Source: an uncultured Mycoplasmatota bacterium
GTDB taxonomy: Bacteria; Bacillota_I; Bacilli_A; RF39; UBA660
Length of the DNA: 64,000 bases
Direction of reading: 5' to 3'
Assembly: GCA_900551455.1 (NCBI GenBank)
Contig: URVV01000006.1
Location: 1 to 64,000, forward strand
Translations under genes and position numbers: made by a program
The notes under the pieces: generated by a model
What the model saw: only the letters and a program-made list of their open reading frames with translations
The model's database searches: none
Told to the model about the DNA's origin: nothing
In this document: in pieces, positions 51,920 to 62,812 of the stretch
Layout of the letters: every line of letters begins with the position of its first letter
How positions within the stretch are numbered: the stretch's first letter is position 1

Positions 51920-52873
51920 TTAGTCTTCAGATCTGAAATTTAGGCCCATATCTTTAACTTTGTCCATAACTTCTTTTAAAGATTTTTTTCCTAAGTTTCT
52001 AATCTTCATCATTTCATTTTCACTTTTGTCAACTAAATTTTTAAGTGTTAAAATTCCAGCTCTCTTTAAGCAGTTGTATGCTCTTACTGATAGGTCTAAA
52101 TCATCAATTGAAGTTTCTAAGATTTTTACGTTAGGATCTTCAACTTTAGCTATCATTAATCCTGTTTCATCAGCAATCTCATTTAGATCTGCTAAAATTT
52201 CAAAATGCTCTATTAAAATTCTTGAACCTAGAGCGATAGATTCTTCAGGAGTGATTGAACCGTTAGTCCATACTTCTAAAATTAACTTATCATAGTGGTC
52301 GTTTTGACCTACTCTGGCTGGTTCTACTTCATAGTTTATTCTTTCTATTGGAGCATATGAACTATCAATAGCGATAACGTTCATTTTATTTTTCTCAAAT
52401 AGTTTTTTATTTTCTTCAGCTCTTACATAGCCACGGCCTGTACCGATAGTCATTTCAATATTTATTTCTCCACCTTCGGCTAAGTTGCAAATAACTAAGT
52501 CTGGGTTAAAGATTTCAATATCAGCATCTTTTTCGATATCAGCAGCAGTTACGGGACCAGCAGTTTTTTTGGTTAATCTTAATATTTTGTTGTAATCATC
52601 TGAATGATTTTTGATTACTAAGCTTTTAATGTTTAGAACAATAGCAGTTACGTCTTCGATTACTCCATCTATTTTTTGAAATTCGTGAGCAACTCCATCA
52701 ATTTTGATACTGGTAACTGCGTCACCTGGTAAACTTGATAACATTACTCTTCTTAGAGCGTTACCAAGAGTTGTTCCGAATCCTCTTTCTAATGGTTCTA
52801 TTTCAAATTTACCGTAAAAGTTATCTCTTACGTATTCTTTTACTTTGTATTCTGGTTTTTCAAATTTTAACAT
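51920..52873 (-). CDS. rpoA: DNA-directed RNA polymerase alpha subunit
   Basis: 317 residues. The N-terminal domain has [21 protein letters not shown] (assembly with beta and beta'). The C-terminal domain with [20 protein letters not shown] and [12 protein letters not shown] contacts UP elements and activators. Complete and at the expected place between rpsK and rplQ. AAAGGGAG ribosome site. Confidence 0.98.
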   Translation of the reverse strand: MLKFEKPEYKVKEYVRDNFYGKFEIEPLERGFGTTLGNALRRVMLSSLPGDAVTSIKIDGVAHEFQKIDGVIEDVTAIVLNIKSLVIKNHSDDYNKILRLTKKTAGPVTAADIEKDADIEIFNPDLVICNLAEGGEINIEMTIGTGRGYVRAEENKKLFEKNKMNVIAIDSSYAPIERINYEVEPARVGQNDHYDKLILEVWTNGSITPEESIALGSRILIEHFEILADLNEIADETGLMIAKVEDPNVKILETSIDDLDLSVRAYNCLKRAGILTLKNLVDKSENEMMKIRNLGKKSLKEVMDKVKDMGLNFRSED

Positions 52874-52892
52874 TTAACACACTCCCTTTCTT

Positions 52893-53282
52893 TTATCCAC
52901 GACGTTTTTTTGGTGGACGGCATCCGTTATGTGGAATTGGTGTTACATCGGTAATTGTTTTAACTTCTAGTCCGGCAGTTGCTAGTGATCTTATGGCTGA
53001 TTCTCTTCCAGCACCTAATCCTTTTACAAATACATCTACTGTTTTCATACCAGCATCTACGGCAGCTTTTCCTGCTTTTTCAGCGGCCATACCAGCAGCA
53101 AATGGTGTTGATTTTTTGCTACCTTTTATTCCCATTGTTCCAGCTGAAGCCCAACTTACGGTGTTTCCTTCAGCATCTGTAATAGTTATTACAGTATTGT
53201 TGAATGTTGTGTGAACGTGAACAGCACCGTGTGGAACATTTTTCTTAACTTTACGTTTTCTAGCGTTATATGTTTTTCCCAT
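52893..53282 (-). CDS. rpsK: 30S ribosomal protein S11
   Basis: 129 residues. [21 protein letters not shown] and the C-terminal [18 protein letters not shown] are hallmarks. S11 lies on the platform next to the E site and binds 16S rRNA with S18 and S21. Normal length, 24 bases after rpsM. Confidence 0.98.
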   Translation of the reverse strand: MGKTYNARKRKVKKNVPHGAVHVHTTFNNTVITITDAEGNTVSWASAGTMGIKGSKKSTPFAAGMAAEKAGKAAVDAGMKTVDVFVKGLGAGRESAIRSLATAGLEVKTITDVTPIPHNGCRPPKKRRG

Positions 53283-53306
53283 ATAAATATCCTCCTTTTA
53301 ACAAAT

Positions 53307-53675
53307 TTAAGCTTTCTTCTTATTTGCTACAACTTTTCCTTTACCTTTACGAGTTCTTGCATTTCTGTTAGTTCTTTGTCCTCTTACAGGTAATCCTTTT
53401 TTATGTCTTGTTCCTTGATAAGAATTGATTTCCATCTTGGTCTTGATGTTCATATTGACTTCTCTTCTTAAGTCACCTTCAACTGTATGTTTTTCAATTT
53501 CTTTTCTAATACTTGCTAATTCTTCTTCGGTTAAGTCTTTAGCTTTCTTATCTAAATCGATATTTGCAGCAGTTAAGATTTGTTTTGATAATTTTCTACC
53601 TATACCATAAATATAAGTTAAAGAAATTTCAATTCTTTTGTCATTTGGTATATCAATACCTTTAATTCTTGCCAT
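53307..53675 (-). CDS. rpsM: 30S ribosomal protein S13
   Basis: 122 residues. [24 protein letters not shown] and the C-terminal [17 protein letters not shown] are typical. S13 sits in the head and contacts the P-site tRNA and 50S bridge B1. Next to rpmJ, normal for the alpha operon. Confidence 0.98.
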   Translation of the reverse strand: MARIKGIDIPNDKRIEISLTYIYGIGRKLSKQILTAANIDLDKKAKDLTEEELASIRKEIEKHTVEGDLRREVNMNIKTKMEINSYQGTRHKKGLPVRGQRTNRNARTRKGKGKVVANKKKA

Positions 53676-53693
53676 TTTTTTCCTCCTAAAAAT

Positions 53694-53843
<150 letters not shown>

Positions 53844-53865
53844 TTATAAGTCTCTTTTATAGAGC

Positions 53866-54084
53866 TTATTTTTTGTTATATACGATTCGCCCATGTGTTA
53901 GGTCATATGGTGATAATTCTACAACGACAGTATCGCCTGGTAGAATACGTATATTATTTACACGCATTTTACCAGAAACATGGGCTTCTACTATGTGTCC
54001 GCCTTCGAGTTCAACTTTAAAGAATCCACCTTTTATTAAGTCAATGACTTTTCCTTGGGCTTCTATTATATTGTTCTTACTCAA
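53866..54084 (-). CDS. infA: translation initiation factor IF-1
   Basis: 72 residues if started at the TTG at 54084, the family's usual length; a nearby ATG at 54093 gives 75 but follows AGGAG directly, too close, while the TTG is 9 bases from it. Sequence ...[28 protein letters not shown] and [21 protein letters not shown] is a clear OB fold. IF-1 blocks the A site during initiation. It overlaps the end of map. Confidence 0.95.
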   Translation of the reverse strand: MSKNNIIEAQGKVIDLIKGGFFKVELEGGHIVEAHVSGKMRVNNIRILPGDTVVVELSPYDLTHGRIVYNKK

Positions 54085-54835
54085 AATTATCATCTCCTGT
54101 TAATATACGATATCCATCTTTGGTTACTGCTACGGTATGCTCGAAGTGAGCTGATGGAGAACCGTCTCTTGTAATAATTGTCCAGTCATCATCTAGGATA
54201 TATATTTTATGTGTTCCTAAATTTAACATTGGCTCTACGGCTATTACCATGCCTTCTTTTAATACAGGACCTGTTCCTTTTTTTCCATAATTTGGAACGT
54301 CAGGTTCTTCGTGTAAGTGGTTTCCTACACCATGTCCTACTAATTCTCTTACTACTCCTAGGTTATGTTCGTTAGCATATGTTTCAACGGCATTAGAGAT
54401 GTCTCCAATATGGGCTCCTGGTTTTATCTGTTTTAGTCCTTCGTATAGAGCTTTTTTGGTATGTTCTAATAAATACGCTTTTTCGCGTGAGACACTGCCT
54501 ACAGCGTAGGACCAAGCAGAATCTCCATGATAGCCTTTGTAATTAGCGCCAATATCTATGCCAATGATATCACCATTTTTTAATTTTCTGTTTGATGGAA
54601 TTCCGTGAACTACTTCTTCATTAATGGAAGTACATATACTTGCAGGGAATCCTTCATAATTTAAAAATGATGGTGTTGCATCTTGACTTGTTATAAAGTC
54701 ATATGCTAATTTATCTAATTCTTTAGTAGTTATACCTGGTTTGATATATGGTAATAAATACTTGTGGGTTCTATATACTATATTACCAGCTTTTCTTAGT
54801 AGGGATATTTCATATTCTGATTTTATACTAATCAT
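54077..54835 (-). CDS. map: methionine aminopeptidase
   Basis: 252 residues, type I without zinc-finger extension. [16 protein letters not shown] (metal Asp pair), [17 protein letters not shown] (metal His), VIAVEPML (metal Glu) and HFEHTVAVT (metal Glu). Together with peptide deformylase it matures protein N-termini. Overlaps adk by 8 bases and infA downstream, consistent with the spc-alpha junction. Confidence 0.97.
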   Translation of the reverse strand: MISIKSEYEISLLRKAGNIVYRTHKYLLPYIKPGITTKELDKLAYDFITSQDATPSFLNYEGFPASICTSINEEVVHGIPSNRKLKNGDIIGIDIGANYKGYHGDSAWSYAVGSVSREKAYLLEHTKKALYEGLKQIKPGAHIGDISNAVETYANEHNLGVVRELVGHGVGNHLHEEPDVPNYGKKGTGPVLKEGMVIAVEPMLNLGTHKIYILDDDWTIITRDGSPSAHFEHTVAVTKDGYRILTGDDNFE

Positions 54836-55484
54836 TTAATGCCCTCTTAACTTCTTCAAATATTTGTCGTGCGGTCTTTTCTTCTACTTTAATGCAGCGA
54901 AGAATATGCAAGTTTTTGTAATATTCAATTAAATCTTTGGTACTATTTATATAAGTATCAAATCGGTGTATAAATATATCTTCGGTATCATCACTTCTAG
55001 TTTTTAGTTGATGATGGCATCTATCACAGATGTTTTCTTTTTTAGGTTTTAATTCATCTACTAATAAATTATATGATGAGCCACAATTTGGACATATTAT
55101 TCTACTGATAGTTCTTTTTAGAGCTAAGTCTTTATCTATATCAAGGAAAATTACAATCCCCTTATCATAATTCAATTCTTTTAATAAGTTGTGATAGATT
55201 TCTGCTTGAGATATAGTTCTAGGATAACCATCTAAAATATAGCCATTTTGGCAATCTTCTTCAGTTATTCTTTTCTTTAATAGTGAAGTTATTATCTCAT
55301 CGGAAACGAGATTTCCTTTATCAATTTGTTCTTGTATTTTTTTACCTAACTCTGAACCGGTAGCGATCTCTTGACGTAAAAGATCGCCAGTGGATATATG
55401 AGGAATATTATATTGTTCACTAACTAACTTAGCTTGAGTTCCTTTTCCTGCAGCAGGGGGAGCTATAAATATAATATTCTTCAT
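54828..55484 (-). CDS. adk: adenylate kinase, zinc-lid type
   Basis: 218 residues. P-loop APPAAGKGTQA, the NMP-binding HISTGDLLRQEI, DGYPRT, and a LID domain with four Cys (CPNC...CDRCH) that bind zinc, as in Gram-positive enzymes. Converts ATP + AMP to 2 ADP. The start immediately follows the stop of secY. The Cys set is complete. Confidence 0.97.
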   Translation of the reverse strand: MKNIIFIAPPAAGKGTQAKLVSEQYNIPHISTGDLLRQEIATGSELGKKIQEQIDKGNLVSDEIITSLLKKRITEEDCQNGYILDGYPRTISQAEIYHNLLKELNYDKGIVIFLDIDKDLALKRTISRIICPNCGSSYNLLVDELKPKKENICDRCHHQLKTRSDDTEDIFIHRFDTYINSTKDLIEYYKNLHILRCIKVEEKTARQIFEEVKRALND

Positions 55485-56753
55485 TTATTTACCACCTTTA
55501 TAATTTCTATTTATTAAGCTATTTTCTAATTGATTGTAGGTTTCTAGTACGACTCCTATAACAATTAGGATTGATGTACCACCTAGTGATACGCTACTTG
55601 GTAATCCAGTATCAATAAAACTACTAAAGATAATAGGTAATCCAGCTATAAAAGCTATTGATAATGCTCCAAGTAAAGTTATTCTTCCAATTACGGTACT
55701 GATATAATCTTTTGTTTCTTTTCCTGGTCTTACTCCGGGAATATAACCACCTTGTTTATTAAGGTTTTTAGCTAATTCTCCGGGATTAATTTGTAAGAAT
55801 GTGTAAAAGTAACAGAATAAAATTATTATTAAGATATATGCAGTAAAACCGATTGGTGTTGTATAATTTACATATTTTGTAACGAAGACTGCAAATGGTT
55901 TTTCTTTATCCATTAATCCAGCAATGAATGATGGAATTGAGAAAATTACAGATGCGAAGATTACAGGCATTACGCTAGCACTATTTAACTTAAATGGAAT
56001 ATAGTTTTGTCTTGCTCCATAAGCTGATAGTGTTTGGTTAGCATATTGTATAGGTATTCTTCTTTCTGATTTTTCTACATACACGATGCCTACGATGATG
56101 GCAATATATATTAGAATAAATATAGCAAATTCGACGATTCCTAGGAATAATGAGGCATTGTCTAATACTAGGGCTTTAAAGGTTTCAATGAACATATTAG
56201 GAATGCTAGAAATAATACCAGCCATTATTAGTAATGAAATTCCATTACCAATTCCTTTTTGAGTCATTTGATCTCCTAGCCATAGTAGAAATGCAGTACC
56301 ACCAGTTAATATTACTGCTATCTTTAAATATGTAAGAGCGTTGGCATTGGCAACACCAGATCTAAAGGCATAGGCCATAGCAAATCCTTGAAGGAATGCT
56401 AAGGCTATTCCTAGATAACGATTAATTTGATTAATCTTTTGTCTTCCAGCAGCGCCTTCTTCTTTTAACTCACTAAAATATGGAATAATATCCATTTGTA
56501 GAATTCCAGTGATTAGTGATGCAGAAATATATGGCATTACGCCTAGTGAAAAAATTGAGAATTTTTCTAGAGCACCGCCAGAGATAGCATCATATAATTC
56601 CCATAGTCCTAATTTAGATACTGCTCCTTGAGTACCAGGAACGGGAATGGTTTTACCTACTATAAATATTAATAAACAGCCCAATGTAAATAATAATCTT
56701 TTTCTTATATCTTTGTTTTTATCGTTGAATAGTAACTTAAGTGTTTTAAACAT
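55485..56753 (-). CDS. secY: Sec translocon channel SecY
   Basis: 422 residues, ten membrane helices. GKTIPVPGTQ near the N-terminus, YISASLITGILQM, RIPIQYANQ, and the C-terminal GLPSSVSLGGTSILIVIGV. Main pore for protein export and membrane insertion, needed for the many secreted and membrane proteins in this window. Slightly short but complete. 1 base after rplO. Confidence 0.98.
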   Translation of the reverse strand: MFKTLKLLFNDKNKDIRKRLLFTLGCLLIFIVGKTIPVPGTQGAVSKLGLWELYDAISGGALEKFSIFSLGVMPYISASLITGILQMDIIPYFSELKEEGAAGRQKINQINRYLGIALAFLQGFAMAYAFRSGVANANALTYLKIAVILTGGTAFLLWLGDQMTQKGIGNGISLLIMAGIISSIPNMFIETFKALVLDNASLFLGIVEFAIFILIYIAIIVGIVYVEKSERRIPIQYANQTLSAYGARQNYIPFKLNSASVMPVIFASVIFSIPSFIAGLMDKEKPFAVFVTKYVNYTTPIGFTAYILIIILFCYFYTFLQINPGELAKNLNKQGGYIPGVRPGKETKDYISTVIGRITLLGALSIAFIAGLPIIFSSFIDTGLPSSVSLGGTSILIVIGVVLETYNQLENSLINRNYKGGK

Positions 56754-56754
56754 A

Positions 56755-57189
56755 TTAAATCACCTCAGTAGTTCCACCAACATTTTCTATTTTTGCTTTT
56801 GCACTTGATGAGAATTTGTTAGCCTTAACAGTTAGCTTTTTAGTTAAGTCACCATTGCCTAAGATTTTAATCCCATCTAATTCTTTTTTTACTAATCCTG
56901 TTTCGATAAGTAATTCTTTTGTTACTTCGGTGCCTTCAGCAAATCTTTCTAGGTCGCCTACGTTAACAGTAGCATAGTTTATTCTGAAATTGTAATTGTT
57001 GAATCCTCTTTTTGACAATCTTCTGTATAATGGTAATTGTCCACCTTCAAATCCTGGTCTTACGCCGCCACCACTACGAGCGTTTTGTCCTTTGTGTCCT
57101 TTACCACTTGTCTTACCGGTACCAGAACCTGGTCCACGACCAATTCTTTTACGGTTAACTTTTAATGTTTCTAATTCATTTAGTTTCAT
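56755..57189 (-). CDS. rplO: 50S ribosomal protein L15
   Basis: 144 residues. [23 protein letters not shown] and the [23 protein letters not shown] stretch are diagnostic. Late-assembly 23S rRNA-binding protein. Its start overlaps the stop of rpsE by one base, so rpmD (L30), which normally lies between, is absent. Confidence 0.98.
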   Translation of the reverse strand: MKLNELETLKVNRKRIGRGPGSGTGKTSGKGHKGQNARSGGGVRPGFEGGQLPLYRRLSKRGFNNYNFRINYATVNVGDLERFAEGTEVTKELLIETGLVKKELDGIKILGNGDLTKKLTVKANKFSSSAKAKIENVGGTTEVI

Positions 57190-57767
57190 TAGTTTAAAAT
57201 CTCCTCAACTGTTTTTCCTCTTAATGCTGCAACGTGTGATGGTGATTTTTGCATTTTAAGAGCGTTTAGAGTAGCTCTAGCCATATTTACTTTTGTGCTA
57301 GATCCTAAACTTTTTGAAAGAACATCTTTTACGCCAGCTAATTCAAGTACATCTCTTACTGGGCCACCAGCTTTAACTCCAGTACCTTCTTTAGCAGGTT
57401 TTAACATTACTCTTACTGCTCCTTCTTTTACAATTATTTCGTGAGCAATTGTACGATTATCAATCAATTCAACATTTATTAAGTTTTTAGATGCTTGTTG
57501 TGTAGCCTTTTTAACTGCATCTGGCATTTCTTTTGCTTTACCTTGACCTAAGCCAACTTTGCCTTTTCTGTTACCTACTACTACTGTAGCGGCGAAACGA
57601 AATTGACGGCCACCTTTAACTACTTTTGTAACACGATTGATGAAGATAACTTTTTCTTCTAAATCACTTTTTGGTTTATCAAAAGTTCTTTTAGGTCTTC
57701 TTTTGTTATTCTTAACATCATTATTTCTAGTAGCTTTTTCTAGTGGTTTTTTAGTTTCTTCGTTCAT
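57189..57767 (-). CDS. rpsE: 30S ribosomal protein S5
   Basis: 192 residues, longer than the usual ~166 because of a basic, disordered N-terminal extension ([21 protein letters not shown]). The core [27 protein letters not shown] and [16 protein letters not shown] is typical. Important for decoding accuracy and helicase activity at mRNA entry. AGGAGG site. Followed directly by rplO. Confidence 0.97.
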   Translation of the reverse strand: MNEETKKPLEKATRNNDVKNNKRRPKRTFDKPKSDLEEKVIFINRVTKVVKGGRQFRFAATVVVGNRKGKVGLGQGKAKEMPDAVKKATQQASKNLINVELIDNRTIAHEIIVKEGAVRVMLKPAKEGTGVKAGGPVRDVLELAGVKDVLSKSLGSSTKVNMARATLNALKMQKSPSHVAALRGKTVEEILN

Positions 57768-57781
57768 AAGTTTCCTCCTTA

Positions 57782-58144
57782 TTAGAATTCTAATCCATTT
57801 TCACGTGCGGCATCTGCTAATGCTTTAACACGTCCATGATATAGGTATCCACCTCTATCAAATACAACTTTTGTAATTTTTGCTTTTTTAGCTCTTTTTG
57901 CTACTTCGGCGCCGATTAGTTTAGCTGCTTCAACGTTTCCACCATTTTTAATGTTTAGTTCTTTTTCTCTAGTAGAAGCGCTTACTAAAGTTAAACCTTT
58001 TTCGTCATCGATGATTTGAGCTGTAATGTTTGCGTTTGATCTGAAGACATTAAGTCTTGGTCTTTCAGCTGTTCCGCTGATTTCTTTTCTAATTCTTTGA
58101 TGTCTTTCAGTACGCATTTCATTTCTTGAAACTTTCTTTATCAT
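57782..58144 (-). CDS. rplR: 50S ribosomal protein L18
   Basis: 120 residues. [30 protein letters not shown] and the C-terminal [26 protein letters not shown] identify it. Binds 5S rRNA with L5. Normal length and position between rplF and rpsE. Confidence 0.98.
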   Translation of the reverse strand: MIKKVSRNEMRTERHQRIRKEISGTAERPRLNVFRSNANITAQIIDDEKGLTLVSASTREKELNIKNGGNVEAAKLIGAEVAKRAKKAKITKVVFDRGGYLYHGRVKALADAARENGLEF

Positions 58145-58162
58145 AAGAATATCACTCCTCTA

Positions 58163-58702
58163 TTATTTAGATGCTTTCTTTCCTTCTTTATGACGAACAT
58201 GTTCACCTTTATAACGGATTCCTTTTCCTTTATAAGGTTCAGGTTGTCTTACTTTACGGATATTAGCAGCAAATTCACCAACTACTATTTTGTCAGCACC
58301 AGTTACTTCAATTTCAGTAGCACTAATTGCATTTACTGATAATCCAGCAGGAATTTCAAGTTTTACTGGATGTGAATAGCCAGCTTGAATTGTTAGGGTA
58401 TTACCACTAACTGCAAATCTGTATCCAACTCCAATTATCTCTAATCCTTTTTTATAACCTTCACTAACTCCTACTATCATATTGTGAATGTTAGCATTTG
58501 TAGTTCCGTGCATTTGATTTGTAAATTTATCTTCTTTTAATTTTTCTACAGTTAAATTAGTACCATCAACATTAACTTTTAATGTTTTAATTAAATCTAA
58601 TTTAAGTTCTCCTTTTGGTCCCTTAACTGTAACTGTATTGTCAACAACTTCAACATTAACATTTGCAGGTATAGTTAAAGTTCTTTTTCCAATTCTACTC
58701 AT
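58163..58702 (-). CDS. rplF: 50S ribosomal protein L6
   Basis: 179 residues from the ATG at 58702 (MSRIGKRTLTIPANV), 6 bases after GGAGGATA; an upstream in-frame ATG at 58732 is inside rpsH. Two L6 domains; C-terminal PEPYKGKGIRYKGEHVRHKEGK is typical. Lies near the factor-binding site. Confidence 0.98.
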   Translation of the reverse strand: MSRIGKRTLTIPANVNVEVVDNTVTVKGPKGELKLDLIKTLKVNVDGTNLTVEKLKEDKFTNQMHGTTNANIHNMIVGVSEGYKKGLEIIGVGYRFAVSGNTLTIQAGYSHPVKLEIPAGLSVNAISATEIEVTGADKIVVGEFAANIRKVRQPEPYKGKGIRYKGEHVRHKEGKKASK

Positions 58703-58715
58703 AACTATATCCTCC

Positions 58716-59096
58716 TTACCAAATATAAGCAATTACTTCTCCACCAACATTATTTTTGCGTGCTAATTTATCAGTCATAACGCCTTTTGGTGTAGATATG
58801 ATGGCAATTCCTAAACCATTTAATACATGAGGTATCTCTTCAGCACCTGCATATACTCTTAATCCTGGCTTTGAAATTCTTTTTAATCCAGTAATTACTC
58901 TTTCTTTATTTTGTCCATATTTTAAAGTTAATGTTAATATGTTGTTTTTTACAGTATAACTCTCAATGAAACCTTCGTTATCTAAAATTTTTGCTATTTC
59001 TACCTTCATTTTTGATGTAGGCATTGCAACTTCTTTATTACGCATTTGGTTTGCATTACGTATTCTTGTAAGCATATCTGCAATTGGATCTGTCAT
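58716..59096 (-). CDS. rpsH: 30S ribosomal protein S8
   Basis: 126 residues, a little shorter than the usual 130-132. [17 protein letters not shown] at the start and [31 protein letters not shown] at the end are diagnostic. Primary 16S rRNA binder and, in E. coli, a translational repressor of the spc operon. Between rpsN and rplF. Confidence 0.97.
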   Translation of the reverse strand: MTDPIADMLTRIRNANQMRNKEVAMPTSKMKVEIAKILDNEGFIESYTVKNNILTLTLKYGQNKERVITGLKRISKPGLRVYAGAEEIPHVLNGLGIAIISTPKGVMTDKLARKNNVGGEVIAYIW

Positions 59097-59127
59097 TTAA
59101 AAATCCCTCCTTCTTAAATTAATGGTA

Positions 59128-59313
59128 TTACCAACTTGATTTTTTTACGCCTGGTATTTGTCCTTTATAAGCTAACTCTCTAAAACAAATACGGCAAATA
59201 CCAAATTTACTCATAACAGCGTGTGGCCTTCCACAAATACTGCAACGAGTGTATTCTCTAACTTTAAATTTTGGTTTTCTTTGTGATTTAACAATCATTG
59301 ATTTTTTTGCCAT
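59128..59313 (-). CDS. rpsN: 30S ribosomal protein S14, zinc-binding (type Z)
   Basis: 61 residues. [10 protein letters not shown] and CRICFRELA give the four-Cys zinc site of the short S14 form; the long zinc-independent form has about 89. GVKKSSW ends the protein. Placed between rplE and rpsH as in other Firmicutes. With the zinc form of L36 it suggests growth in a zinc-sufficient habitat. Confidence 0.98.
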   Translation of the reverse strand: MAKKSMIVKSQRKPKFKVREYTRCSICGRPHAVMSKFGICRICFRELAYKGQIPGVKKSSW

Positions 59314-59325
59314 TGTAAACTCTCC

Positions 59326-59865
59326 TTATTTCCTAAAAGGAACTCCAAGTTCTTTTAATAAATCGTAAGCTTCTTCATTAGATTTAGCTGTGGTTACGAT
59401 AACAATATCCATTCCTCTAACTTTTTCTACTTCATCAAAGTTAATTTCTGGGAATATTAATTGTTCTTTGATACCAATTGTATAGTTTCCTCTTCCATCA
59501 AAGCTTTTTGGTGATAGGCCTCTAAAGTCTCTTACTCTTGGTAATGAGATGGAAATTAATTTATCTAAGAAGTTATACATATATTCTCCTCTTAGAGTAA
59601 CTTTACATCCAATTTTGTGACCTTCTCTTACTTTGAATGAAGCGATTGATTTTTTTGCTTTAGTCTCTACAGGTTTTAATCCAGTGATTTTTTCAAGATC
59701 TGCTACAGCATTCTCTAAGTTTTTAGAGTTAGCAATGGCATCTCCTACACCCATATTAACTACAATTTTTTCAATTTTAGGAACTAACATTATTGTTTTA
59801 TAATTATGTTTTTCCATCAAACTTGGAACAACTTCGTTTTTATATTTTTCTTCTAGGCGGTTCAT
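59326..59865 (-). CDS. rplE: 50S ribosomal protein L5
   Basis: 179 residues. [50 protein letters not shown] and the C-terminal [22 protein letters not shown] identify it. Binds 5S rRNA and contacts the P-site tRNA. Normal length. Confidence 0.98.
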   Translation of the reverse strand: MNRLEEKYKNEVVPSLMEKHNYKTIMLVPKIEKIVVNMGVGDAIANSKNLENAVADLEKITGLKPVETKAKKSIASFKVREGHKIGCKVTLRGEYMYNFLDKLISISLPRVRDFRGLSPKSFDGRGNYTIGIKEQLIFPEINFDEVEKVRGMDIVIVTTAKSNEEAYDLLKELGVPFRK

Positions 59866-59885
59866 ATGTCCACCCTCCTTCCAAA

Positions 59886-60191
59886 CTAGTCAATCTTTTC
59901 ATTAGATTTTTTTGAAATTCTAATTTTTTTACCATCTTTATCAAAATCCATTTTGATTTTTGTTGGTTTTTTTGTTTTAGGGTCAATTATCATAACATTA
60001 GATCTATGGATTGGTCTTTCTACTTCAACTATTTCACCAGTGCCGTTATTGTTTTTTGGTTTTAAATGTTTTTTACATACATTAACGCCTTCAACGATAA
60101 CTTTATCTTCTAATACTTTGGTAATTTTTCCTTCTTTGCCTTTATTGGCGCCTGAAATTACTATTACTTTGTCACCTGTTTTTAATTTCAT
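59886..60191 (-). CDS. rplX: 50S ribosomal protein L24
   Basis: 101 residues. [23 protein letters not shown] is the KOW motif; [24 protein letters not shown] is typical. An early 23S rRNA-binding assembly initiator. 27 bases after rplN, AAGGAGG site. Confidence 0.97.
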   Translation of the reverse strand: MKLKTGDKVIVISGANKGKEGKITKVLEDKVIVEGVNVCKKHLKPKNNNGTGEIVEVERPIHRSNVMIIDPKTKKPTKIKMDFDKDGKKIRISKKSNEKID

Positions 60192-60218
60192 GAACTTATC
60201 CTCCTTAAATATTTCGGA

Positions 60219-60587
60219 TTAAAGAACTTCTTTAGCTAAACTTACTATTTTAGTAAATCCTGCGTCTCTTAATTCACGTGCTACAGGACCTAAAACACGA
60301 GTGCCAATTGGACTCTTATCGTCTTTAATGATTACGCAAGCATTATCATCAAATTTAATGTAGCTTCCGTCTTCTCTTCTTACTCCGAATTTACTCCTAA
60401 CAACTACGGCTTTTACAACTTTACCTTTTTTTACATTACCATTAGGAGTTGCTTTTTTAACTGTAGCAACAACGATATCGCCGATGTTTCCAGTTTTTAC
60501 TTTACTTCCACCAAGAACTCTGATTACTGATACTTCACGAGCTCCACAGTTATCTGCCACTTTTAAGCGGCTTTCTTGTTGTACCAT
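60219..60587 (-). CDS. rplN: 50S ribosomal protein L14
   Basis: 122 residues. [26 protein letters not shown] and [29 protein letters not shown] are diagnostic. Lies at the intersubunit face (bridge B8) and contacts RsfS. Normal length. Confidence 0.98.
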   Translation of the reverse strand: MVQQESRLKVADNCGAREVSVIRVLGGSKVKTGNIGDIVVATVKKATPNGNVKKGKVVKAVVVRSKFGVRREDGSYIKFDDNACVIIKDDKSPIGTRVLGPVARELRDAGFTKIVSLAKEVL

Positions 60588-60606
60588 TTTATTTCCTCCT
60601 TCCGAA

Positions 60607-60867
60607 CTAAAGAATAATAGCCTTTTCGATAACTTCTACTAAGTCATATCTCTTAGTTTTAGATAATGGTCTAGTTGCAACTAGACGAACTTTGTCTCCA
60701 ACTTTTGCAGTGTTATTTTCGTCATGAGCAGCATATTTTTTAGAATATTTAATTCTTTTTTTGTATATTGGATCTTTTTTGTAAGTTTCTACTTTAACTA
60801 TAATTGTTTTGTCTGCTTTGTCACTTACAACAACGCCAATTAATTCACGTTTAATATTTTCATTCAT
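60607..60867 (-). CDS. rpsQ: 30S ribosomal protein S17
   Basis: 86 residues. [32 protein letters not shown] and [27 protein letters not shown] are typical. Primary 16S rRNA-binding protein. Between rpmC and rplN; AGGAGG site. Confidence 0.97.
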   Translation of the reverse strand: MNENIKRELIGVVVSDKADKTIIVKVETYKKDPIYKKRIKYSKKYAAHDENNTAKVGDKVRLVATRPLSKTKRYDLVEVIEKAIIL

Positions 60868-60879
60868 CTTGACGTCCTC

Positions 60880-61074
60880 CTACCCTTCAATTTCTCTTTC
60901 TCTAAGAATAGTTTTTAATCTAGCAACAGTCTTTCTTAATTCTCTGATTCTTGAAGGATTTTCTAGAGAACCAGTTGCTTGTTTCATTCTTAAATTAAAT
61001 AATTCTTGTTTTGATTCAGTAATTTTCTTATTGATTTCTTCAGTGGATAATTTTCTAATATCATTAGCTTTCAT
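60880..61074 (-). CDS. rpmC: 50S ribosomal protein L29
   Basis: 64 residues, two-helix hairpin. [24 protein letters not shown] and the Arg-rich [18 protein letters not shown]. At the tunnel exit, docking site for trigger factor and SRP. The start overlaps the stop of rplP by one base. Confidence 0.97.
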   Translation of the reverse strand: MKANDIRKLSTEEINKKITESKQELFNLRMKQATGSLENPSRIRELRKTVARLKTILREREIEG

Positions 61075-61493
61075 TATTTTTCACCACTTTCTTTTTTTAC
61101 AAATTTTGTTTTTATTGGTAATTTGTGTGAAGCTAATCTTAATGCTTCTCTGGCAATATCTTCACTTACATCACCAATTTCAAACATAATTTTTCCCTCT
61201 TTAACTACGGCTACCCATACTTCTGGATTTCCTTTACCTTTTCCTTGTCTTGTTTCAAGAGGCTTTTTAGTTAGTGATAAGTTAGGGAAGATATTAATCC
61301 ATACCCTACCACCACGTTTCATATATCTTGTCATTGCTACTCTGGCTGCTTCAATTTGTTGTGATGTAATCCAAGCTCCTTCGGTAGCCATTAATCCGTA
61401 TTCTCCAAAATGTAATTCGGTATTACCTTTTGATTTTCCTTCATATTTTAGACGGAAAGTCTTTCTATGCTTTGTTCTTTTTGGCATTAACAT
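61074..61493 (-). CDS. rplP: 50S ribosomal protein L16
   Basis: 139 residues. [46 protein letters not shown] and the C-terminal [11 protein letters not shown] are diagnostic. Near the A-site and peptidyl transferase centre. Its start lies 29 bases inside rpsC, with a GGGAGG site 8 bases upstream, so the overlap looks genuine. Confidence 0.97.
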   Translation of the reverse strand: MLMPKRTKHRKTFRLKYEGKSKGNTELHFGEYGLMATEGAWITSQQIEAARVAMTRYMKRGGRVWINIFPNLSLTKKPLETRQGKGKGNPEVWVAVVKEGKIMFEIGDVSEDIAREALRLASHKLPIKTKFVKKESGEK

Positions 61494-62139
61494 GAGAATT
61501 ACCTCCCTTATCTTCTAGAATTTCTCCCTTATATATCCATACTTTTACACCGATTTTTCCATAAGTTGTATCGGCTTCTGATGTAGCATAATCGATATTT
61601 GCTCTTAAAGTGTGTAATGGATTTGTTCCTTCAGAATATCCTTCTCCACGAGCAATGTCTGCACCACCTAAACGACCAGATACTAGGGTTTTAATTCCTT
61701 TTGCTCCGGCTTTCATTGTATTTCTAATTGCTTTCTTTTGGGCAACTCTGAATGATACACGATTTTCAATGCTTCTTGCAATATTATCTGCAACTAGTTG
61801 TGCTACTAAATCTGGATTCTTAACTTCAACTACTGAAATTTGAATATTTTCACCAACTAATTTTGCTACTTCCTTTTTAACGTTTTCTATTTCAGTACCA
61901 CTTTGTCCGATTATTAATCCTGGGCGAGATGCATTGATAAATACCTCTGTTCTTTTTGAATTTCTTTCAATTACAATATTAGAAATTCCAGCAGTCTTAA
62001 ATTTTTTCATTAAATACTTACGAATCTTAACATCGTTATATAAGAACTTAGAGAAATCTTTATTTTCAGCATACCATTTAGATTCCCAATCTTTGTTGAT
62101 ACCTATTCTAAGTCCGACTGGACTAACTTTTTGTCCCAC
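61465..62139 (-). CDS. rpsC: 30S ribosomal protein S3
   Basis: 224 residues. KH domain with [25 protein letters not shown], then [20 protein letters not shown] and [25 protein letters not shown]. The last ~20 residues ([15 protein letters not shown]) form a basic tail that overlaps rplP in another frame. Part of the mRNA entry channel with S4 and S5. Confidence 0.97.
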   Translation of the reverse strand: MGQKVSPVGLRIGINKDWESKWYAENKDFSKFLYNDVKIRKYLMKKFKTAGISNIVIERNSKRTEVFINASRPGLIIGQSGTEIENVKKEVAKLVGENIQISVVEVKNPDLVAQLVADNIARSIENRVSFRVAQKKAIRNTMKAGAKGIKTLVSGRLGGADIARGEGYSEGTNPLHTLRANIDYATSEADTTYGKIGVKVWIYKGEILEDKGGNSHVNAKKNKA

Positions 62140-62152
62140 TTCGGTTCCTCCT

Positions 62153-62503
62153 TTACTTATTTAATTCACTTACAATTACTGTAATGTGACTTGTTTTGTG
62201 ATCTTTTCTTCCAACGTGTCCACGTGAATCCATTTTTGCTCTTTTCATAACAATTCCTTCATCAACGTAACATGTTTTAACGAATAGATTTTCTTCTTTT
62301 AATTTAAAATTGTTTACAGCATTACTTGTAGCTGATTTTAAAACTTTTTCAATAACTCTAGCAGCTTTTTGAGGTTGATTTCTAAGAATTGCATAAGCTT
62401 CATTTACGCTTTTACCTCTTATTAAATCAATTATCAATCTTGTCTTTCTTGGAGCTATTCTTATAGTTTTGGCTACTGCTTTTGCTTCAGTTCTTTCCAT
62501 CAT
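62153..62503 (-). CDS. rplV: 50S ribosomal protein L22
   Basis: 116 residues. [25 protein letters not shown] and the [26 protein letters not shown] loop that lines the exit tunnel. The second ATG (62500) is better spaced from AGGAGG than the first, so the protein may start one residue later. Normal length. Confidence 0.97.
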   Translation of the reverse strand: MMERTEAKAVAKTIRIAPRKTRLIIDLIRGKSVNEAYAILRNQPQKAARVIEKVLKSATSNAVNNFKLKEENLFVKTCYVDEGIVMKRAKMDSRGHVGRKDHKTSHITVIVSELNK

Positions 62504-62523
62504 AGTCCTCCTTATATAAGTTA

Positions 62524-62793
62524 CTATTTCTCTTTATTCGCGCCGTGTCCACCAAATTTACGAGTCAAGGCAAATTCACCAAGTTTATGTCCTACCATAT
62601 CTTCAGTTACATAAACCGGAATAAATTCTTTGCCATTGTGAACTGCAAAGGTGTGACCAATAAAATCAGGATAAATAGTTGAACGACGAGACCAAGTTTT
62701 AATAACTTCTTTTTTTCCTGTTTCATTAAGTAGTTTTACTTTTTTTAATAGTCTATCAAAGACATAAGGCCCTTTTTTTAAACTTCTTGCCAT
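62524..62793 (-). CDS. rpsS: 30S ribosomal protein S19
   Basis: 89 residues. [45 protein letters not shown] and [15 protein letters not shown] are diagnostic. Head protein in complex with S13. Between rplB and rplV as usual. Confidence 0.98.
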   Translation of the reverse strand: MARSLKKGPYVFDRLLKKVKLLNETGKKEVIKTWSRRSTIYPDFIGHTFAVHNGKEFIPVYVTEDMVGHKLGEFALTRKFGGHGANKEK

Positions 62794-62812
62794 TTTTAAT
62801 CATCCTTTCTTA

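Noticed and set aside
52735..53214. 159-codon open frame on the plus strand opposite rpoA and rpsK
   Set aside because: Antisense shadow of two highly conserved genes; no ribosome site and no protein-like pattern. The same holds for plus-strand frames at 6192-6596, 23961-24320 and 61123-61518.
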